Below, piece after piece: positions 1 to 8,558 of a DNA stretch of 64,000 nucleotides; positions within the stretch are counted from its first letter, which is position 1, and each line of letters starts with the position of its first letter. Source of the DNA: Methylomonas sp. LL1. Its GTDB lineage: Bacteria > Pseudomonadota > Gammaproteobacteria > Methylococcales > Methylomonadaceae. The position numbers and the translations under genes are program-made. Location of the stretch: positions 4,278,001-4,342,000 of the forward strand of contig NZ_CP064653.1 in NCBI RefSeq assembly GCF_015711015.1. The letters are read 5' to 3'. Below the pieces are notes generated by a model, which was not told the DNA's origin, did no database searches, and saw nothing but the letters and a program-made list of their open reading frames with translations.

Positions 1-938
1 AGTCCATAGGTATTTCAATTGCCCTGCAGAATCAGACTGCCGGTGGAATGTCAGTTGTTATCAATCCAGGCTTGGCTTTTGTTGTCGTAACCACCTTAAC
101 ACTGGTTACCGGTACCATGTTCTTGATGTGGTTGGGTGAGCAGGTTACCGAGCGCGGTATTGGAAATGGTATTTCCCTAATTATTTTCGCGGGTATCGTT
201 TCAGGATTACCTTCCGCAATTGGTGGTACCCTGGAGCTGGCCAGAACAGGCGAAATGAATGGGGCTTTTATTGTCTTGCTTTTCGCAATTTCGATTATCG
301 TTACCGGCATAGTGGTTTTTGTTGAGCGTGCGCAGCGTCGCATCACTATCAACTATCCAAAACGGCAGCAAGGTAACAAGGTTTATGCTGGGCAAACTTC
401 GTTTCTGCCTTTGAAGCTGAATATGGCTGGAGTCATTCCACCAATTTTCGCCTCAAGTATTATCTTGTTTCCCGCGACGATCGCGGGTTGGTTTGGTAAT
501 TTAGACGGTTTCACTTGGCTTCAGGATGTTTCTACTGTTCTTTCTCCCGGGCAGCCTGTTTACGTTATGTTTTATGCCCTAGCCATCATTTTCTTCTGCT
601 TTTTTTATACTGCTTTGGTATTTAATTCCAAAGAAACCGCCGAAAACCTAAAGAAGTCAGGTGCATATTTGCCGGGCATTAGACCGGGTATCCAAACTAC
701 TGCGTATATTGATAAGGTCATGACTCGCTTGACGCTAATTGGGGCAATCTATATAACGCTAATTTGTTTGCTGCCAGAGTTCTTGATCGTCTATTGGAAC
801 GTTCCGTTTTCTTTTGGTGGTACTTCGTTGCTTATTATCGTCGTTGTTGTCATGGACTTTATTTCTCAGATGCAGACTCATTTGATGTCTCAGCAATATG
901 AAGGCCTGATGAGAAAGGCTAATCTCAAAAGAAATTAA
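1..938 (+). CDS. secY: SecY, protein translocase channel subunit (5' truncated by window edge)
   Basis: Inner-membrane channel of the SecYEG translocon. The open frame enters from the left edge (frame starts at base 3) and gives the C-terminal 311 or so residues. Seen: hydrophobic segments separated by basic loops, the cytoplasmic loop ending [17 protein letters not shown], and the loop around 700 with RPGIQT, both typical of SecY. It is followed 21 bp later by rpmJ, the standard order at the end of the spc ribosomal operon. The AT-richer codon use matches the ribosomal genes that follow. Only the missing N-terminus is uncertain. Confidence 0.97.
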   Translation, partial: SIGISIALQNQTAGGMSVVINPGLAFVVVTTLTLVTGTMFLMWLGEQVTERGIGNGISLIIFAGIVSGLPSAIGGTLELARTGEMNGAFIVLLFAISIIVTGIVVFVERAQRRITINYPKRQQGNKVYAGQTSFLPLKLNMAGVIPPIFASSIILFPATIAGWFGNLDGFTWLQDVSTVLSPGQPVYVMFYALAIIFFCFFYTALVFNSKETAENLKKSGAYLPGIRPGIQTTAYIDKVMTRLTLIGAIYITLICLLPEFLIVYWNVPFSFGGTSLLIIVVVVMDFISQMQTHLMSQQYEGLMRKANLKRN

Positions 939-959
939 TCAAAATATTAGGAGTTTGCC

Positions 960-1073
960 GTGAAAGTACGTGCATCAATTAAACCAATTTGTAAAAATTG
1001 CAAAGTTATTAAAAGAAGTGGTGTAGTTCGGGTTATCTGCAAAGATGGCCGGCACAAACAGCGCCAGGGTTAA
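960..1073 (+). CDS. rpmJ: 50S ribosomal protein L36
   Basis: A 37-residue protein starting with GTG at 960, preceded by TTAGGAG about 7 bp upstream. It carries the zinc-binding arrangement of the C+ form of L36: Cys11, Cys14, Cys27 and a His near residue 32, ending in KQRQG. Its place between secY and rpsM is the standard gammaproteobacterial order. The C+ form implies zinc binding; low-zinc paralogues lack these cysteines. Confidence 0.95.
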   Translation: MKVRASIKPICKNCKVIKRSGVVRVICKDGRHKQRQG

Positions 1074-1075
1074 TT

Positions 1076-1103
1076 TTGTTTTTTTAAATAAAGATGTTAT
1101 AAT
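1076..1103 (+). promoter_or_regulatory. Putative sigma70 promoter for the alpha (rpsM-rplQ) operon
   Basis: TTGTTT at 1076-1081 and a perfect TATAAT at 1098-1103, separated by 16 bp, lie in the 69-bp gap between rpmJ and rpsM. This fits an internal promoter for the alpha operon, although read-through from the spc operon is also expected. The -35 hexamer is weak, so the call rests mainly on the -10 box. Confidence 0.5.
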
Positions 1104-1142
1104 TCTCGATTAACTTAAGAATCAAAATTTAGGAGTATCTGG

Positions 1143-1499
1143 ATGGCTCGTATAGCCGGTATTAACGTAGCTGATCATAAGCATGCAGAAATTGCATTGA
1201 CTGCTATATACGGAATTGGAAGGCAGACAGCTAAGGTTATCTGCGCTAAGGTTGGCATACAAACTACCGTAAAAATCAAAGATTTGACTGAAGATCAAGT
1301 GGAATCTATCCGTAAGGTTATCTCAACAATGACGGTTGAGGGTGACTTGCGTCGCGAGGTTTCCATGAATATTAAGCGGTTGATGGATCTTGGTTGCTAT
1401 CGAGGTATTAGGCATAGACGCGGACTTCCGCTCAGAGGTCAGCGTACCAGAACTAATGCAAGGACCCGCAAAGGGCCTCGGAAACCAGTTACTAAATAA
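1143..1499 (+). CDS. rpsM: 30S ribosomal protein S13
   Basis: 118 residues, the usual S13 length. It begins [19 protein letters not shown] and ends with the basic tail [17 protein letters not shown] that contacts tRNA and S19 in the head of the small subunit. ATG at 1143 is preceded by TTTAGGAG. First gene of the alpha operon rpsM-rpsK-rpsD-rpoA-rplQ, all co-directional with gaps of about 20 bp. Confidence 0.98.
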   Translation: MARIAGINVADHKHAEIALTAIYGIGRQTAKVICAKVGIQTTVKIKDLTEDQVESIRKVISTMTVEGDLRREVSMNIKRLMDLGCYRGIRHRRGLPLRGQRTRTNARTRKGPRKPVTK

Positions 1500-1519
1500 A
1501 GTTTTAAATAGGCAAGTTA

Positions 1520-1906
1520 ATGGCAACCCAAAACCGTGTAAAAAAACGCATTAAAAAAGAAGTGGCAGATGGAATAGTTCATGTGCATGCATCTTTCAAT
1601 AATACCATTGTAACGATCACTGATAGAAAAGGTAACGCGCTATCCTGGGCTACTTCCGGTGGATCCGGTTTTAGAGGCTCTAGAAAAAGCACGCCTTTTG
1701 CTGCGCAGGTTGCTGCCGAAAAAGCAGGGTTAGTCGCGCAAGAATATGGAATGAAAAATCTCGACGTAATGATCAAAGGTCCAGGCCCAGGACGAGAGTC
1801 GGCTGTACGCTCATTAAACAATTTAGGCTTTAAAATTTCAAACATTGTTGATGTGACCCCAATTCCGCACAATGGTTGTCGCCCCCCTAAAAAACGTCGC
1901 GTTTAA
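1520..1906 (+). CDS. rpsK: 30S ribosomal protein S11
   Basis: 128 residues. The conserved S11 blocks are all visible: [19 protein letters not shown], the [16 protein letters not shown] stretch, and the C-terminal [16 protein letters not shown]11 forms part of the platform near the mRNA exit channel. ATG at 1520, 20 bp after rpsM. Confidence 0.98.
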   Translation: MATQNRVKKRIKKEVADGIVHVHASFNNTIVTITDRKGNALSWATSGGSGFRGSRKSTPFAAQVAAEKAGLVAQEYGMKNLDVMIKGPGPGRESAVRSLNNLGFKISNIVDVTPIPHNGCRPPKKRRV

Positions 1907-1925
1907 GGTTTTGGAGTAATAAGAA

Positions 1926-2546
1926 ATGGCAAGATATATAGGACCTGTTTGTAAGTTAAGTCGAAGAGAAGGCACGGACTTATTTCTTAAGGGTAGAGGT
2001 AAGGCGCTAGACGGCAAGTGTAAGCTGGATCAAAGACCAGGTCAGCATGGTGCAAAGCGCACGAGAAGTTCGGACTACGCTCTTCAGCTTAGAGCAAAAC
2101 AAAGATTGCGCAGAATCTATGGTGTTTTAGAGAAGCAATTCAGAAATTACTATAAAGCTGCGGATCTGCAAAAAGGTGCAACCGGTCAAAATTTGCTCAA
2201 CTTATTGGAGTCTAGATTAGATAACGTTGTTTATCGTATGGGTTTTGCCTCCACTAGAGCCGAAGCTAGGCAATTGGTTTCTCATAAAGCAATTCACGTA
2301 AACGGTGTCTCAATCAATATCCCTTCTTATCAAGTAAGTGCTGGCGATACTATTAGCATTCGTGAGAAATCCAAAAATCAACAACGAGTTAAAGAAGCGC
2401 TTGTCGTTGCGGAGCAGTACGGTTTTCCGCAGTGGGTCGAAGTTAGTGCTAAAGATATGAATGGTATTTTCAAATCACTTCCCGATCGTGTTGATCTTGG
2501 GTCTGAGATTAATGAGCAGTTGGTTGTTGAGCTCTATTCTAAATAA
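1926..2546 (+). CDS. rpsD: 30S ribosomal protein S4
   Basis: 206 residues, the standard S4 length. It starts [19 protein letters not shown] and has the S4 RNA-binding domain from about residue 96 ([27 protein letters not shown], split here by domain). S4 is a primary 16S rRNA binder and, in Escherichia coli, the translational repressor of this operon. No alpha-operon pseudoknot leader could be recognised in the short gap before rpsM. Confidence 0.98.
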   Translation: MARYIGPVCKLSRREGTDLFLKGRGKALDGKCKLDQRPGQHGAKRTRSSDYALQLRAKQRLRRIYGVLEKQFRNYYKAADLQKGATGQNLLNLLESRLDNVVYRMGFASTRAEARQLVSHKAIHVNGVSINIPSYQVSAGDTISIREKSKNQQRVKEALVVAEQYGFPQWVEVSAKDMNGIFKSLPDRVDLGSEINEQLVVELYSK

Positions 2547-2564
2547 TTCTTCTGGATTAAAAGT

Positions 2565-3572
2565 ATGCAGAGTTCCATAGCAGGTTTGTTAAGGCCTAAA
2601 TTAGTTGAAGTAGTTAGTGAAACGCCAAACCACTCCAGAATCGTAATTGAGCCGCTCGAGCGTGGCTATGGCCATTCTCTTGGTAATGCGCTTCGGCGTG
2701 TAATGCTTTCCTCAATTCCAGGTTGTGCTGTTACTGAAGTCTCCATAGCCGGTGTACTTCATGAATACACCACTATTGAGGGTGTCCAGGAAGATGTTAT
2801 TGACATATTACTGAATCTAAAAAAGCTTTCAGTAGTGTTGCATGGGAAAGATGAAGTCACATTGACTTTGTCCAAGTCCTCCATTGGTAGTGTAACAGCC
2901 GGTGATATTGAGACAACCAATCTGGTAGATATAATTAATCCCGAATTAGTTATTGCTAACCTTACTCAAGATAAGCAGCTTGACATTAAAATTAAGATAG
3001 AGCGGGGTAGAGGATATATTCCTGCGGCGGTCCGAAAAGAGCAGCAAGATGATACTCCTGTTGGGGTTTTGATGGTCGATGCCGCATTTAGCCCTATCGT
3101 TAAAGTGGCTTACCATGTTGAATCAACCCGTGTTGAACAGCGAACCAATCTTGATAAGTTGGTAATCGAGTTAGAGACTAACGGTACCGTTGATCCTGAA
3201 CAAGTTATAAAATTAGCCGCATCTATCCTGCATGATCAGTTGTCAGTATTTGTCGATTTCGAAAAAGTCAAAGAACAAATGCCTGAGGAAAGCGTGGTTG
3301 AAGAAGAGGCCTTTGATCCTATTCTTTTGAGGCCTGTTGACGATCTTGAATTAACTGTGCGTTCCGCTAATTGTCTAAAAGCGGAAAACATTTTTTATAT
3401 TGGAGATTTAATTCAGCGTACCGAAGTAGAGCTGTTACGGACTCCAAACTTAGGAAAAAAATCATTAACCGAGATAAAAGATATATTGGCAATCAAAGGC
3501 TTGTCCTTGGGAATGAGGCTTGAAAATTGGCCGCCAGAAAATTTGGTTGATCAATCCCAAATCGGTATTTAA
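2565..3572 (+). CDS. rpoA: DNA-directed RNA polymerase alpha subunit
   Basis: 335 residues. N-terminal dimerisation domain contains [19 protein letters not shown]. After an acidic linker (about residues 238-250) the C-terminal domain has [17 protein letters not shown] and [17 protein letters not shown], the surface that contacts UP elements and activators. Residue spacing matches the E. coli protein. Fourth gene of the alpha operon. Confidence 0.98.
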   Translation: MQSSIAGLLRPKLVEVVSETPNHSRIVIEPLERGYGHSLGNALRRVMLSSIPGCAVTEVSIAGVLHEYTTIEGVQEDVIDILLNLKKLSVVLHGKDEVTLTLSKSSIGSVTAGDIETTNLVDIINPELVIANLTQDKQLDIKIKIERGRGYIPAAVRKEQQDDTPVGVLMVDAAFSPIVKVAYHVESTRVEQRTNLDKLVIELETNGTVDPEQVIKLAASILHDQLSVFVDFEKVKEQMPEESVVEEEAFDPILLRPVDDLELTVRSANCLKAENIFYIGDLIQRTEVELLRTPNLGKKSLTEIKDILAIKGLSLGMRLENWPPENLVDQSQIGI

Positions 3573-3590
3573 TAATAAGGCATAATTGAA

Positions 3591-3959
3591 ATGAGACACC
3601 GTAAATCTGGAAGACAATTAAATAAAAATAGTAGCCATAGAAAGGCATTATTTGGTAATATGGCCTGCTCTTTGTTTAAGCATGAGTTGATTAAAACAAC
3701 TTTGCCGAAAGCCAAGGAATTACGTATGCTGGCAGAGCCTTTAATTACTTTATCCAAAGAAGATTCTGTCGCAAAAAGACGTCAAGCCTTTTCAAGATTA
3801 GGCGATAGAGAAGTTGTAACCAAGCTTTTCAATGAACTTGGTCCACGTTATAAAGAAAGACAAGGCGGTTATTTGAGAATCATCAAGTGCGGCTTTAGGT
3901 CCGGAGATGACGCGCCTATGGCATATGTCGAATTAGTCGATAGAGCCACTCAAGGTTAA
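3591..3959 (+). CDS. rplQ: 50S ribosomal protein L17
   Basis: 122 residues. The start [20 protein letters not shown] is diagnostic for L17, and the C-terminus [14 protein letters not shown] fits the family. Last gene of the alpha operon, followed by a tRNA and a terminator. Confidence 0.98.
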   Translation: MRHRKSGRQLNKNSSHRKALFGNMACSLFKHELIKTTLPKAKELRMLAEPLITLSKEDSVAKRRQAFSRLGDREVVTKLFNELGPRYKERQGGYLRIIKCGFRSGDDAPMAYVELVDRATQG

Positions 3960-3974
3960 CAACGTAAAAATTTA

Positions 3975-4050
3975 GCTGGTGTAGCTCAGTTGGTAGAGCA
4001 GCTGATTTGTAATCAGCCGGTCGCGGGTTCGAGTCCCATCACCAGCTCCA
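3975..4050 (+). tRNA. tRNA-Thr (anticodon TGT)
   Basis: A 76-nt cloverleaf with encoded CCA. Acceptor stem GCTGGTG pairs with CACCAGC (discriminator T, then CCA). D-arm GCTCAGTTGGTAGAGC, anticodon stem GCTGA/TCAGC around the loop TTTGTAA (anticodon TGT), T-arm containing GGTTCGAGTCC. It sits 15 bp after rplQ and is probably co-transcribed with the alpha operon. Confidence 0.95.
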
Positions 4051-4058
4051 TATAAATC

Positions 4059-4092
4059 AAAGGCTTAGGTAGAAATATCTAGGCCTTTTTTG
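4059..4092 (+). terminator. Rho-independent terminator after rplQ/tRNA-Thr
   Basis: AAAGGCTTAG pairs with CTAGGCCTTT (10 bp, one G-U) around a 10-nt loop, followed by a T run. It ends the ribosomal operon plus tRNA transcript. The following 4093-4299 stretch holds no gene I can support. Confidence 0.85.
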
Positions 4093-4299
4093 TTATGGGG
4101 ATGCGCAGTAGATCAGCCATTGCTTTTTTCCACTTCTTGTCAGCGCCTTTTGCTGTTAATGTCAACTGCTGCTAATCCGCTTGATTAGTTGGCAATTCTA
4201 TAAAGATTCGTTTTGAAGCTCTGTTTGAATTGACCAATTATTGCGGATTTTTCATAGTCGATATTCGCAACCTGTAAAGAATTGATCGGAACAAATATT

Positions 4300-4870
4300 A
4301 TGGAACCGGACGAAAACACGAAAGCGTTGCGGCATTAATGAACCGCGGCAACGTCGATACCGACCAGATCATCCCCAAGCAGTTTTTGAAAAAAGCCGAG
4401 CGCAGCGGCTTTGGCCAACAGCTGTTTCACGACTGGCGTTTTAACGACGACGGCAGCGACAATGCCGAATTCGAGCTGAATAAACCAGCCTTCAAGGGCG
4501 CGAAAATCCTGGTGGTCGGCGACAACTTCGGCTGCGGCTGCGGCTCGTCGCGCGAACACGCGCCCTGGGCGATTGCCGATTATGGTTTCAACACCATCAT
4601 CTCCACCAGTTATGCCGATATTTTCTATAACAACTGCTTCAAAAACGGCATCCTGGCGATTAAAATCGAGAAAGATCAGCTGGACAAATTGATGGCCGAA
4701 ATCGCCGCCAACGAAGGCGTGCGATTTACCGTCGATCTGGAAACTCAACAGGTGTACACGCCGGCGGGCAACGGCTTAAGCTTCGAGATAGACCAGTTTC
4801 GCAAAGGCAATCTTCTAGCGGCCTGGACGACATCGGCTTGACCTTGAAGCATATTGATAAGATAGATTAG
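4300..4870 (+). pseudogene. leuD: Decayed leuD (3-isopropylmalate dehydratase small subunit)
   Basis: The LeuD swivel domain normally works with LeuC in leucine (or citramalate) isomerisation. The longest open piece, 4338-4841, begins at MNRGNVDTDQIIPKQFL and lacks the usual first 13 or so residues. Upstream in the same frame lies KHESVAAL without a start codon; an ATG at 4300 is one base out of frame, so a -1 lesion lies near 4310. At the 3' end the protein runs off into LLAAWTTSA, while another frame reads GLDDIGLTLKHIDKID, the expected LeuD tail, ending with TAG at 4870; this is a second -1 lesion near 4815. The active-site loop reads FGCGCGSSREH rather than FGCGSSREH, an in-frame 6-bp duplication. 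There is no leuC beside it. A functional truncated protein is possible but unlikely. Confidence 0.75.
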
Positions 4871-4939
4871 TTTGAGTAGGGGCATAAGCGGGATTTTCCG
4901 TGGTTGTGGGCTTAAAAAAACATTAGTCGAATAGAAAAC

Positions 4940-5470
4940 ATGCCTTTTACACCATTTCACATGGGTCCGGGCGCGGCGATAAAAGCCATTACAGGAGGCT
5001 ACTTTAGTTTGACCGTCTTTGGATTTGCTCAGATAATCATTGATATTGAACCGTTAATTCGAATTTTACGGCACGATAGCGTTCTGCACGGTGTGACGCA
5101 CACCTATATAGGCGCATTTATAATTGGTTTGTTTTCATTATTCGCAGGTAAAGCTCTGTTCCAATGTTTGTTCAGGGGATGGAATGCTTTGCTAAATTAT
5201 AAATATCTCCGTTGGTTACAAGTTAATTCGAATATTTCTTGGCTTGCATCTGCTACAGGCGCATTTATTGGTACATTCTCACATGTATTTTTAGACAGCA
5301 TTATGCACTCGGATGTGCAACCCTTTTTTCCATTTACACTGCATAACGGCATGCTGCATTTTATGTCTGATGGGTGGCTTTATTTGTTATGTGGTATTTT
5401 GGGGATATTTGGATTAATGGTTATAAGGGTAGTGGGGTTGTGGAATAAATGGGCAATCGAAATAAACTGA
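4940..5470 (+). CDS. Predicted inner-membrane protein, YdjM/DUF457-like
   Basis: 176 residues with four or so hydrophobic segments (around residues 20-38, 55-75, 100-118, 145-165). It starts MPFTPFHMGPGAAIKA and carries scattered His/Asp pairs (HGVTHTY near 50, FSHVFLDSIMH near 112), a pattern resembling the DUF457/YdjM group of putative membrane-bound metal-dependent hydrolases. The family assignment is tentative. Its codon use is AT-richer than neighbouring cimA and it has no strong ribosome binding site. Function unknown. Confidence 0.75.
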   Translation: MPFTPFHMGPGAAIKAITGGYFSLTVFGFAQIIIDIEPLIRILRHDSVLHGVTHTYIGAFIIGLFSLFAGKALFQCLFRGWNALLNYKYLRWLQVNSNISWLASATGAFIGTFSHVFLDSIMHSDVQPFFPFTLHNGMLHFMSDGWLYLLCGILGIFGLMVIRVVGLWNKWAIEIN

Positions 5471-5492
5471 ATAACGCCATAGCGACCGTGGT

Positions 5493-5563
5493 CTGGGTTG
5501 AATGCAATGAAACCCAGCATAAAATAGCTAATCGCTGGGTTTAACTGCCGCTCTACCCAGCCT
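5493..5563 (+). repeat. REP-like double palindrome
   Basis: Two hairpins in tandem: CTGGGTT and AACCCAG arms at 5493-5517, then GCTGGGT and ACCCAGC arms at 5534-5561. The GGCTGGGTT/AACCCAGCC theme is typical of bacterial intergenic REP elements. It occupies the gap before cimA and may act as an mRNA-stabilising or terminating hairpin. Confidence 0.65.
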
Positions 5564-5620
5564 ACGGCCTTAATATAGCCTGATACGATTTACAGGGCAC
5601 ATCGAGAAAAAGCGACAAAC

Positions 5621-7165
5621 ATGCCTACCAATTCAAAACACATCCAACTTATGGACACCACGCTACGTGACGGCGAACAGACCCAGGGCGTGGCATTTAC
5701 GCCGATGGAAAAAGTCAGCATCGCCAAGGCCTTGCTGCAAAATTTGCGCGTGGATCGTATCGAAGTGGCATCGGCGCGGGTTTCGGAAGGCGAGAAGGAA
5801 GCCGTCAGCCTGATCAACCAATGGGCTCGGCACGAAGGCTTTGCCGAGCGTGTCGAAGTGCTGGGCTTTGTCGATCATACCCGTAGCGTCGATTGGATCA
5901 AGTCCACCGGTGGCAAGGTGATCAACCTACTGGCCAAGGGCAGCGAGAAACACTGCCGAGAGCAACTTGGCAAGACGCTGGATCAACATAGCGCCGATGT
6001 CTTGCAAACCATCGCTTACGCCCACGAACAAGGCTTGATGGTCAACGTCTATCTGGAAGACTGGTCGAACGGCTATCAAGACAGTCGCGATTATGTCTAT
6101 GCTTTGATGGAACGCTTGCAACACAGCACTATCGGTCATTTCATGTTGCCCGATACCTTGGGTGTGATGTCGCCGGACGAGGTTTATGCCAGTTTCAGTG
6201 ACATGTGCCAGCGCTACCCTGCCCTGCAATTCGATTTCCATCCGCATAACGATTACGGCCTGGCGACGGCCAACGTGATGGCGGCGGTGCGAGCTGGCGT
6301 CAGCGCGGTGCATTGCACCATCAATTGCCTGGGCGAACGCGCCGGCAATGCTTCCATAGCGGAAGTGGCAGTGGTGCTGCGCGATAAAATGGCGATGGAA
6401 TTGTCCGTGGACGAGAGCCATTTGGTGCGGATCAGCGAGATGGTCGAAAACTTCTCCGGCAAGCGCGTTGCCGCCAACGCCCCTATCGTCGGCGCCGATG
6501 TATTCACGCAAACCGCCGGTATCCATGCCGACGGCGACCAAAAAGGCGGCTTGTATAAAACCAAGCTGGGTCCGGAACGCTTTTCGCGGATACGCAGTTA
6601 TGCGCTGGGCAAGATGAGCGGCAAGGCCTCGCTGAAGAAAAACCTGGAACAGCTCGAGCTGAATCTGTCGGAAGAAGATCAAAAGAAAGTGCTGGCGCGC
6701 ATCGTCAGCATCGGCGATTCCAAGCAGACCATCACCACCGACGATCTCCCCTTCATCATCGCCGACGTGCTGGAGAGCAAGAGTTATCAGCACATCAAAT
6801 TACTGGCCTGCTCGATCAGCAGCGGCCTGGATTTGCCGTCCACCGTGAGTTTGCGCGTCGAGGTCAAGGGCGAAAAACATCAGGCCACCGGTGCCGGCAG
6901 CGGCGGTTTCGACGCGTTTATCAATGCGATGGGCAAGGTGCTGGAAAAATACGATTACACCTTGCCGACCCTGGCCGATTATGAAGTCCGCATCCCCAAG
7001 GGCGGCCACACCAGCGCGCTGACCGAATGCGTAATCACCTGGGATTGCGGCAACGAATTGCGCAAGACCCGTGGCGTGCATGTCAACCAGGTGTTTGCCG
7101 GGATTTTGGCCACGATCAAATTGATCAACATCCAGTTACATGAAATGGCCTCGAATTCAATTTAA
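5621..7165 (+). CDS. cimA: (R)-citramalate synthase, Leptospira type (LeuA/CimA family)
   Basis: 514 residues, a Claisen-condensing enzyme of the DRE-TIM family. Seen: MDTTLRDGEQTQGVAF at the N-terminus with the metal and proton-transfer residues, the metal HPHND pair near residue 207, NCLGERAGN near 230, and a C-terminal LeuA-type regulatory domain from about residue 390 ending near GVHVNQVFAGI. RVDRIEVASARVSEGE and LGFVDHTRSVDWIK match my memory of the experimentally studied Leptospira citramalate synthase much better than ordinary LeuA. The product would be (R)-citramalate from pyruvate and acetyl-CoA, a threonine-independent route to 2-oxobutyrate and isoleucine. The LeuB-type dehydrogenase downstream and the leuD relic upstream fit. 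A 2-isopropylmalate synthase activity cannot be excluded. Confidence 0.85.
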   Translation: MPTNSKHIQLMDTTLRDGEQTQGVAFTPMEKVSIAKALLQNLRVDRIEVASARVSEGEKEAVSLINQWARHEGFAERVEVLGFVDHTRSVDWIKSTGGKVINLLAKGSEKHCREQLGKTLDQHSADVLQTIAYAHEQGLMVNVYLEDWSNGYQDSRDYVYALMERLQHSTIGHFMLPDTLGVMSPDEVYASFSDMCQRYPALQFDFHPHNDYGLATANVMAAVRAGVSAVHCTINCLGERAGNASIAEVAVVLRDKMAMELSVDESHLVRISEMVENFSGKRVAANAPIVGADVFTQTAGIHADGDQKGGLYKTKLGPERFSRIRSYALGKMSGKASLKKNLEQLELNLSEEDQKKVLARIVSIGDSKQTITTDDLPFIIADVLESKSYQHIKLLACSISSGLDLPSTVSLRVEVKGEKHQATGAGSGGFDAFINAMGKVLEKYDYTLPTLADYEVRIPKGGHTSALTECVITWDCGNELRKTRGVHVNQVFAGILATIKLINIQLHEMASNSI

Positions 7166-7167
7166 CC

Positions 7168-7276
7168 GTAGGGTACGCACCGCGTACCATCGAACGTTAC
7201 CGTTGGGATCGAAAATGGTAAGCGGTGCGTACCCTACTCAATTATATCGAAGGTCGAATGAATTCGACCCTACAGG
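7168..7276 (+). repeat. Intergenic palindromic repeats between cimA and leuB
   Basis: A long inverted repeat has arms at 7168-7190 and 7215-7237 (GTAGGGTACGCACCGC theme, 22 of 23 positions paired). Immediately after it, 7252-7269 is a palindrome GGTCGAAT-GA-ATTCGACC continuing CTACAGG. The second unit recurs in the opposite orientation at 17784-17808, so it is a dispersed element. It lies between two co-directional genes and may uncouple their expression. Confidence 0.75.
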
Positions 7277-7335
7277 TTAATCGCAAACAAACCGTTTTAA
7301 TTACCCTTTCTAATCCACCTATAACCAGCGTAAAC

Positions 7336-8442
7336 ATGAAACACTACAAAATCGCAATACTGGCCGGTGACGGCATCGGCCCTGAAATCACCGCGGAAGC
7401 CGTCAAGGTTCTGAAAGTCATCGAAGAACGTAACGATGTGACATTCGAATTGCTGCCGGCCGCATTTGGTGCCTGTGCATATTTCGAATCCGGCTCGGCT
7501 TTCCCACATCAAACCAAAGCCATTTGCGACGAAGCCGACGCAATTTTGAAAGGTCCGATCGGTTTGAGCCACGAAGATTCCAAGCGCATTCCTATCGACG
7601 AGCAGCCCGAACGTGGCGCGCTGTTGCCGTTACGCCGTCGTTACAATACCTACGCCAATTTCCGTCCGGTTTCGCTGCCAAAATCCCTGGCGCATTTTTC
7701 GCCTTTAAAAGCGGAAATCATCGGCGAAGGTATCGACTTAATGATTGTCCGCGAACTGGTGGGCGGCTTGTATTTCGGCGAGAAGGAAATGGGTGTCAAC
7801 GATGCTGGTTTGCGCTATGTCCGCGAAACACTGGAATACGATGAGGCGCAAATTTACCAAATCATGCAACAAGCCTTTAAACTGGCCAGCAAACGCCGGA
7901 AATTGCTGCATAACATCCATAAGAGCAACGTACTTAAATCCAGCGTATTGTGGAACGAGGTGATGGAAGAAGTCGCCAAGGAATATCCCGATGTACAAGT
8001 GGTCAACATGCTGGTCGATGCCGCCGCGACCGCGCTGTGCCTGAAACCGACCCAGTTCGACGTGATGGTGATGGAAAACATGTTTGGCGACATTCTCAGC
8101 GACCAAGGCGGCGGTATCTTGGGCTCGTTGGGTTTGATGCCTTCGGCCTGCATCGGCCCCGACAAAGCCTATTACGAGCCATCGCACGGTTCGGCGCCGG
8201 ACATCGCCGGCAAAAACATCGCCAATCCTTATTCGATGATTGGTTCGGTGGCGATGATGCTTGAAAACAGCTTCGACATGGAAGCGGAAGCCAAAAACGT
8301 TTGGGCGGCGATGCAGGGCGTGTTTGCCGACGGTTACTCCACCGCTGACTTATCCAAACCAGGCAGCGGAGTGACCATGATCAGCACCGTCGAATTCGGC
8401 GATAAAGTGGTCGAGAAGCTGCGGCAGATGCCTAAGGTTTAG
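7336..8442 (+). CDS. leuB: 3-isopropylmalate / 3-methylmalate dehydrogenase (LeuB family)
   Basis: 368 residues from ATG 7336; an in-frame upstream extension to 7225 runs through the palindromic repeats and is rejected. Family signatures: ILAGDGIGPEIT at the N-terminus, substrate loop RGALLPLRRRYNTYANFRPV, IVRELVGGLYFGEKE, Mg-binding ENMFGDILSDQGGGILGSLGLMPSA, and NAD-loop HGSAPDIAGKNIANP. These are beta-decarboxylating dehydrogenases of leucine, isoleucine (citramalate route), or related pathways. The divergent sequence plus the citramalate synthase next door suggests 3-methylmalate oxidation, but substrate choice is inference; a second leuB may exist elsewhere. Confidence 0.88.
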   Translation: MKHYKIAILAGDGIGPEITAEAVKVLKVIEERNDVTFELLPAAFGACAYFESGSAFPHQTKAICDEADAILKGPIGLSHEDSKRIPIDEQPERGALLPLRRRYNTYANFRPVSLPKSLAHFSPLKAEIIGEGIDLMIVRELVGGLYFGEKEMGVNDAGLRYVRETLEYDEAQIYQIMQQAFKLASKRRKLLHNIHKSNVLKSSVLWNEVMEEVAKEYPDVQVVNMLVDAAATALCLKPTQFDVMVMENMFGDILSDQGGGILGSLGLMPSACIGPDKAYYEPSHGSAPDIAGKNIANPYSMIGSVAMMLENSFDMEAEAKNVWAAMQGVFADGYSTADLSKPGSGVTMISTVEFGDKVVEKLRQMPKV

Positions 8443-8558
8443 GGAACACGTTTGGGTAAAACCGGATCGCCGCAATCGTAATAGGTACGGCGTATCCGGT
8501 GTTTCAAGGATGTGGTGTTTGTCAGCCTAATTTGGCCGGTTCCGCCTATCCAAACGGA

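Noticed and set aside
4093-4200. Possible integrase remnant on the minus strand beside tRNA-Thr
   Set aside because: A short Lys-rich reading (KGADKKWKKAMADLL) is interrupted by a stop just upstream and no integrase motif could be found.
7225-7335. N-terminal extension of the LeuB-type protein
   Set aside because: It runs through palindromic repeats; the family start MKHYKIAILAGDG is at 7336.
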